55,829 nt of DNA, from positions 1-55,829 of the forward strand of contig JAICJH010000045.1 of NCBI GenBank assembly GCA_025928545.1, written 5' to 3'. The translations under genes and the position numbers were made by a program. This DNA comes from Bryobacteraceae bacterium. Lineage in GTDB: Bacteria; Acidobacteriota; Terriglobia; Bryobacterales; Bryobacteraceae. Below the pieces are notes generated by a model that did not search any database, was not told the origin of the DNA, and was given only the letters and a program-made list of their open reading frames with translations. Below, piece after piece: positions 52,177 to 55,829 of this stretch. Each line of letters opens with the position of its first letter. Position 1 is the stretch's first letter.

Positions 52177-52995
52177 TCATTTCTTTCCCGGCGCAGAACT
52201 CCGTGCCCCGCTGCCGGCCACCGCGCCGGATGCCCCTTCAGCCACCATTCCCGGATTCATCTCCGGCGCCGGCTGGTATTGAATGATGAACGACACCCGC
52301 CGGTTGGAATCGGCTTCCGGATCGTCCTTGACGCGCGGGTTCTGAGCGCCAAATCCGCGGATTTGGGTTACCTGATCCTCTCGCATGCCATTTTCCTGCA
52401 TGAAGCGCCGCGCCGCATTGGCACGATCCGTCGACAGCTCCCAATTGGAATATTCCTGCCGGCCCGTATAGGGCTTCGAATCCGTATGGCCTTCGATGGT
52501 GACATGGTTCGGCAGTTTTCCGATTTCGAGCGACAAAAGCGACATCAGATCTTTGCCGTAAGTCGTCGGGTCGGAATTGCCGGATTGAAAAAATATCCCT
52601 TGCGCATCTTCCAGCAATTCGATCCGCAGCCCCTCGCCGGTCACCGTCATCACGACGTGTTCCTTCATCTGCTGAAACGGCTTCGACGTCCTGATCGCCT
52701 GTTCCAGCTTCTCCTTCAGCCTGTTCATCTCGTCTTTTTGCAGCGACAGGCTTTCACCGCCCGCGCCGCGCATACCGTTGCCGACGTCTTTACCCTTGCC
52801 TGTGGGGTCGTTGAAATAGCCGCCGATCGCTTTCTTCACCTGGTCGCTGCTGCTCACCAGCCACAGCACCATGAACAGGGCCATCATCGCCGTCACAAAA
52901 TCGGCATAAGCAACTTTCCACGCCCCGCCATGGTGATCCCCGTGGCTTTTTTTGACCCGCTTAATGATGATGATCGGCTGTGGAGGCTGTGGCAT
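52177..52995 (-). CDS. motB: flagellar motor stator protein MotB
   Basis: Peptidoglycan-anchored stator subunit that, with MotA, forms the ion channel driving the flagellar motor. 272 residues. The N-terminus (PIIIIKRVKKSHGDHHGGAWKVAYADF) is close to E. coli MotB, and the ion-binding aspartate is D32 as in E. coli. One membrane helix follows (TAMMALFMVLWLV). The C-terminal OmpA-like domain has the EGHTDSKPY and NWELSTDRANAARRFM peptidoglycan-binding motifs. Lies 2 bp after motA. No other flagellar genes are in the window. Confidence 0.95.
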   Translation of the reverse strand: MPQPPQPIIIIKRVKKSHGDHHGGAWKVAYADFVTAMMALFMVLWLVSSSDQVKKAIGGYFNDPTGKGKDVGNGMRGAGGESLSLQKDEMNRLKEKLEQAIRTSKPFQQMKEHVVMTVTGEGLRIELLEDAQGIFFQSGNSDPTTYGKDLMSLLSLEIGKLPNHVTIEGHTDSKPYTGRQEYSNWELSTDRANAARRFMQENGMREDQVTQIRGFGAQNPRVKDDPEADSNRRVSFIIQYQPAPEMNPGMVAEGASGAVAGSGARSSAPGKK

Positions 52996-52997
52996 CG

Positions 52998-53888
52998 TCA
53001 GGCCGCCTTCGCTGCCGCTGCCGCTACCGGGGCCGCATGCTGACCCTTACAGGCCGCTTCCATTTCCTTGAATGTGGGGCGTTCCTCATGCGGGATCGCG
53101 CGGCGTGCGAATTCCACGGCGATCGATGGAGCCATGCCTTTCGCAAACGCCATCAGTCCCGCGCGCAGCACCTGGTGAAACTGCGAACTGGCATTCACGA
53201 TCTTCTCGATATTCGCCGCGATCGGCGCCACCATGCCGTACGACAGCAAAATCCCGAGGAATGTGCCAACCAGCGCCGCGCCCACCTTCTCACCAATCAA
53301 TTCCGGAGGGCCATTCAGGGCGCCCATCGTCACCACCACGCCGAGTACAGCGGCAACAATCCCCAGGCCCGGCAGCGCGTCCGCCACCGTGGACAGCGCC
53401 TTCACCGGCGTCATCTGCTCATGGTGATGCACCTCAATATCGTTTTCGAGAATCGCATCCAGATCGTGCGGCGCCACTACGCCCGACACTGCCATCCGCA
53501 AGGTGTCGCAGACAAAATGAAGCATGTGATGATCCTTGAGCATCTTGGGGTACTTCGAAAATGTCGCGCTCTTCTCCGGATTCTCCACGTCGTCTTCCAG
53601 CTTCGCCATGCCGCTCTTGCGGGCAAACTGAAAAATGTCGTTCAGCATTTTCAGACTCTCGAGGTAGTAAGCCTTGTTATAAGGATTCCCCCCCATAACG
53701 CTCATGATGCTCCTGGCGATCTTCACAATCACCGGCAGCGGATTTGCTACCAGAACCGTGCCAATAGCCGATCCGCCGATAATGAGCAATTCGCTCGGCT
53801 GGACCAGCACCATCAGCTTTCCGTGTTCCATCAGAAAACCGCCGATTACCGCGCCGAAAACAAGGACAATTCCAATAAGCGAAAACAT
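52998..53888 (-). CDS. motA: flagellar motor stator protein MotA
   Basis: 296 residues, four membrane helices. N-terminal IGIVLVFGAVIGGFLMEHGK, the cytoplasmic loop with charged residues for the rotor, and the paired C-terminal helices (LPGLGIVAAVLGVVVTMG and VGAALVGTFLGILLSYGMVAPIA) are typical. The C-terminus carries an Ala-rich extension. E. coli-like MotA length, implying a proton-driven motor (inference). Co-transcribed with motB and divergent from the ROK kinase gene. Confidence 0.95.
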   Translation of the reverse strand: MFSLIGIVLVFGAVIGGFLMEHGKLMVLVQPSELLIIGGSAIGTVLVANPLPVIVKIARSIMSVMGGNPYNKAYYLESLKMLNDIFQFARKSGMAKLEDDVENPEKSATFSKYPKMLKDHHMLHFVCDTLRMAVSGVVAPHDLDAILENDIEVHHHEQMTPVKALSTVADALPGLGIVAAVLGVVVTMGALNGPPELIGEKVGAALVGTFLGILLSYGMVAPIAANIEKIVNASSQFHQVLRAGLMAFAKGMAPSIAVEFARRAIPHEERPTFKEMEAACKGQHAAPVAAAAAKAA

Positions 53889-54012
53889 GGGCTACAGTTC
53901 TGATCGACCTCCGCCCCCAAAACTTGAGCCATCCCGCTACACCGCGCACTCTCTCCGGGATCGTCAAAATTCCGGCGCGGCGGTATAACACAGAGTGCTA
54001 TCATTCGCCAGG

Positions 54013-54921
54013 ATGACTGAATACAGCATTGGCCTAGATCTGGGAGGAACGAACCTGCGCGCAGCCGCCATTGACCACGAAGGGAAGCTGCTGCACATGG
54101 TCACGGGCCACACCCAATACTCGGAAGGCCGCGACGCCATCATGGACGATATGGTGGAAGCCATCGCTTCGCTTCGCGAGAAGCAGGGCGCTCCGGGACT
54201 GGCCGGAATCGGCGTTGTGGTCCCAGGCTTCATCTCACTCGAAGAAGGCGTCGTCCGCAATTGCAACAACATTCCGGCTTTGGAGAATTTTCCGATCCGC
54301 GAACAGTTGCGGCAGCGGCTCAATGCGCCGGTGATCCTCGAAAACGACGCTAACGCTGCCGCATTGGGTGAACAGTGGATGGGTGCCGGGCGCGGCGTCG
54401 ACGATCTGGTGTTGCTGACCCTCGGCACGGGCATTGGAGGCGGCATCGTTTCCGGCGGATGCCTCATCCGCGGCTTTATGGGTATGGCCGGAGAGCTGGG
54501 GCATATCACTGTTGTTCCCAATGGATTACCCTGCGGCTGCGGCAACCGGGGTTGTCTGGAAAAGCACGCCTCCGCCACGGCGATCAGCGCCATGGCCAGA
54601 TTGCTGGGCTACGGCGACGTGACGGCGAAGCAGGTTTATGAGCGCGCAGTGGCCGGTGACGAGCGGGCCCGCGAGATTTTCATCTCCATGGGAGAAGCCC
54701 TGGGCATCGCCCTTGCGACCCTGGTCAACGCCTTCAATGCGCCGCTTTACCTGCTTAGTGGAGGCGTGATCGGCGCCTGGGAGTTCTTCGCCCCAGCGAT
54801 GCTGGCGGAAGCCCGCCGCCGATCCTTCAGCTTCCGCACCACGAATACACGCGTGGAGAAAGCTCAATTAGGAGGCGAAGCAGGCCTGTTCGGCGCCGCT
54901 TACCTCCCCTGGGCGAAATAA
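54013..54921 (+). CDS. ROK-family glucokinase-like sugar kinase
   Basis: Phosphorylates glucose or a related sugar with ATP. 302 residues from ATG 54013 (GTG 53995 is an alternative). N-terminal phosphate-binding GLDLGGTNLRAA; LENDANAAALGEQW with catalytic Asp; LTLGTGIGGGIV; the ROK zinc motif GHITVVPNGLPCGCGNRGC ending in GCLE. There is no DNA-binding domain at the N-terminus, so it is an enzyme and not a ROK repressor. Glucokinase is the likeliest activity; N-acetylhexosamine or fructose kinase cannot be excluded. Confidence 0.93.
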   Translation: MTEYSIGLDLGGTNLRAAAIDHEGKLLHMVTGHTQYSEGRDAIMDDMVEAIASLREKQGAPGLAGIGVVVPGFISLEEGVVRNCNNIPALENFPIREQLRQRLNAPVILENDANAAALGEQWMGAGRGVDDLVLLTLGTGIGGGIVSGGCLIRGFMGMAGELGHITVVPNGLPCGCGNRGCLEKHASATAISAMARLLGYGDVTAKQVYERAVAGDERAREIFISMGEALGIALATLVNAFNAPLYLLSGGVIGAWEFFAPAMLAEARRRSFSFRTTNTRVEKAQLGGEAGLFGAAYLPWAK

Positions 54922-54927
54922 ACCTTT

Positions 54928-55230
54928 TCAGTCGAGATCGAATTCGCGCGGCTTCTTGCCAAACTCCGGGTTTTCTTTCGCCTGCTTCAGGAGCTCATCG
55001 AACTTCCGGTTGAGCACATTTCCCTGATTTTTCTCGGTCTCGAAGGACTTGCGGAATACCTCATCCCGGCGCCCCGCCTCGCCTTTGAGCTTAGCCACCG
55101 CCGCGGTAAGGTCTTCGATTACCGGCGGTTTGACGTGCTCCTCGTGCGAAATCACGGCTCGCAGATCCCCGTCGATCTTGAGCGAGGCCTGACAGCACGG
55201 GCATTTCACTTCAAATAGTTCTCGGGCCAT
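54928..55230 (-). CDS. small zinc-ribbon/helical protein of unknown function
   Basis: 100 residues. The N-terminus has CPCC followed by a KIDGDLRAVISHEEH segment, a partial zinc-ribbon-like pattern (a second cysteine pair is missing; His residues could complete it). The rest is a charged helix ending in Asp/Lys-rich residues. Convergent with the ROK kinase gene, 6 bp apart. A plausible promoter lies upstream (55312-55340). Family not recognised. Confidence 0.75.
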   Translation of the reverse strand: MARELFEVKCPCCQASLKIDGDLRAVISHEEHVKPPVIEDLTAAVAKLKGEAGRRDEVFRKSFETEKNQGNVLNRKFDELLKQAKENPEFGKKPREFDLD

Positions 55231-55311
55231 GCCGACTATCTTAAACCACCTGTGCCAGAAGTTCGTTCCGAGCCGCGCCGCTGACTGAGCGGAAACTAAC
55301 GTAGGTGGTAA

Positions 55312-55340
55312 AACATACTTGGCTAGTACGGCCCTGTAAA
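55312..55340 (-). promoter_or_regulatory. sigma70-like promoter of the small zinc-ribbon gene
   Basis: Minus-strand -35 TTTACA (55335-55340), 17-bp spacer, -10 TATGTT (55312-55317), giving a leader of about 75 nt. Confidence 0.4.
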
Positions 55341-55371
55341 CTACGTTTGTGTTGACGTGACAGGCCGGGTT

Positions 55372-55512
55372 TTAAAGAGGGCTGAATATCATTCGCAGCA
55401 GAAATGATGCTAGGCCATATTGGGCTATGCAATAAATGCTGCCAACAGCAGTGAATATGGCAAGGATCACTTTCGCCCACGGTGGGAGCCTCTCTGTGAA
55501 CCTTGAAATCAT
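55372..55512 (-). CDS. possible 46-residue membrane peptide
   Basis: ATG 55512 to TAA 55372. The peptide starts MISRFTERLPPW, then has a hydrophobic stretch of about 20 residues (AKVILAIFTAVGSIYCIA) and a second weak one (LASFLLRMIF). One predicted membrane helix with a positive N-terminus. No clear ribosome-binding site. It could be coupled to the frame ending 3 bp upstream. Low confidence; it may be chance. Confidence 0.25.
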   Translation of the reverse strand: MISRFTERLPPWAKVILAIFTAVGSIYCIAQYGLASFLLRMIFSPL

Positions 55513-55730
55513 AAGTTAGCGGTTTGATCTGGTGGGATGTTCAGGTGCTGAATGCTTACGGGTGAGTGGAAGCGGCCCGTACTGCTCGTCCATCTCCGTA
55601 CGATTGATCGATTCTTTGGGGATTTGCGTGGCGCTGGTGGTGTTAAGAATATCGCCCGCAAAATGTAGTCCGCCTTCTGCATTGTGATGGTTAAGGTTAA
55701 TAGGAAAATTACCAGGAAGCAGCAGTCATC

Positions 55731-55829
55731 CTACCTGCGGGCCAGGATAAATCCCGGTTCGAGCGGCTCCAGCTCCGGCTCGACCATCGGCCCATCCGGC
55801 AGCACGACGCCTTCCCAGCGAGCCACCAC
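55731..55829 (-). CDS. C-terminal end of a truncated unknown gene
   Basis: The last 32 codons of a minus-strand frame that enters from beyond the window, ending in TAG at 55731. The visible tail reads WEGVVLPDGPMVEPELEPLE and then PGFILARR. GC-rich third positions match the genome's real genes. No family can be named from this fragment. Confidence 0.5.
   Translation of the reverse strand: MVARWEGVVLPDGPMVEPELEPLEPGFILARR

Larger units (their letters stand above)
55231..55730. other. 500-bp region of lower GC with no confident gene
   Basis: Contains a promoter for the zinc-ribbon gene and two small minus-strand reading frames. One, 55516-55725, has 69 sense codons and a protein-like composition (for example GLHFAGDILNTTSATQIPK) but would need a CTG start just after AGGTAGGA. 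The other, 55372-55512, begins 3 bp after it with ATG and encodes a possible membrane peptide. Base composition drops relative to neighbours. No repeats, tRNA or hairpin terminator seen. Confidence 0.4.

Noticed and set aside
55241..55480. 79-codon minus-strand frame at the right end
   Set aside because: It overlaps the predicted promoter of the zinc-ribbon gene and reads as Cys/His/Ser-rich noise; the 55372-55512 frame in the same region is more protein-like.
1..55829. CRISPR arrays, tRNA or rRNA genes, prophage or IS elements
   Set aside because: No regularly spaced repeats, cloverleaf-like sequences, conserved rRNA stretches, transposases, integrases or phage structural genes were seen by eye.

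Overview
The window looks like a piece of an Acidobacteriota chromosome, most probably Bryobacterales/Solibacter-like. Three things support this: a VWFA-related protein of the kind typical of Acidobacteria, three very large Oar-like TonB-dependent receptors with N-terminal carboxypeptidase-regulatory-like domains, and a high-GC housekeeping background with many Ala/Gly-rich secreted proteins. The assignment rests on family recognition, not on a database search. I see no phage, IS element, CRISPR array, rRNA or tRNA.

Layout. 1-3.4 kb: a truncated M13 metallopeptidase, divergent recA, and a Phd/VapC-type toxin-antitoxin pair with its own operator-like palindrome. 3.4-6.3 kb: convergent VWA-domain and TPR envelope proteins. 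6.4-20.7 kb: three minus-strand Oar-like receptors, the first two close tandem paralogues, interrupted by a plus-strand NqrB/RnfD-like membrane protein fused to a cysteine-rich Sel1 tail. All three receptor genes share one upstream architecture: an AAGTCC-N24-ATTGGTCCA block and a TTGAC-N18 promoter. 20.7-27 kb: a minus-strand series of a TauE/SafE permease, M28 peptidase, DinB protein, a small helical protein, two overlapping methyltransferases and a Fic protein with inverted repeats over its own start codon. 27-28.8 kb: tmk-holB. 28.9-37.6 kb: a DUF3300 protein, a signalling group (a coiled-coil protein made of 36-residue repeats overlapping a GAF-GAF-PAS adenylate cyclase gene, an OprP-like porin, and a cyclic-nucleotide-binding patatin phospholipase) and a YpfJ-type zinc peptidase. 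38-42.8 kb: a propeller/HEAT/cytochrome c/discoidin protein, an orphan PD-(D/E)XK protein and a frameshifted small gene. 42.9-49.4 kb: acetate kinase, a GH16 glucanase with an overlapping unknown gene, and a minus-strand ileS-lspA-lgt operon. 49.6-55.8 kb: a subtilase and alpha/beta-hydrolase gene pair with overlapping ends, motA-motB, a ROK sugar kinase, a small zinc-ribbon protein and a poorly resolved end.

How it fits together. Polymer or peptide uptake (three receptors, M13, M28 and S8 peptidases, GH16), sugar phosphorylation and acetate overflow (ROK kinase, AckA) suit an oligotrophic soil heterotroph. The cAMP-type cyclase and the cNMP-binding patatin may form one signalling axis. The most distinctive signals are the receptor promoter architecture, the NqrB-Sel1 fusion, the Fic operator, the cyclase-coiled-coil pair and the protease-esterase pair.
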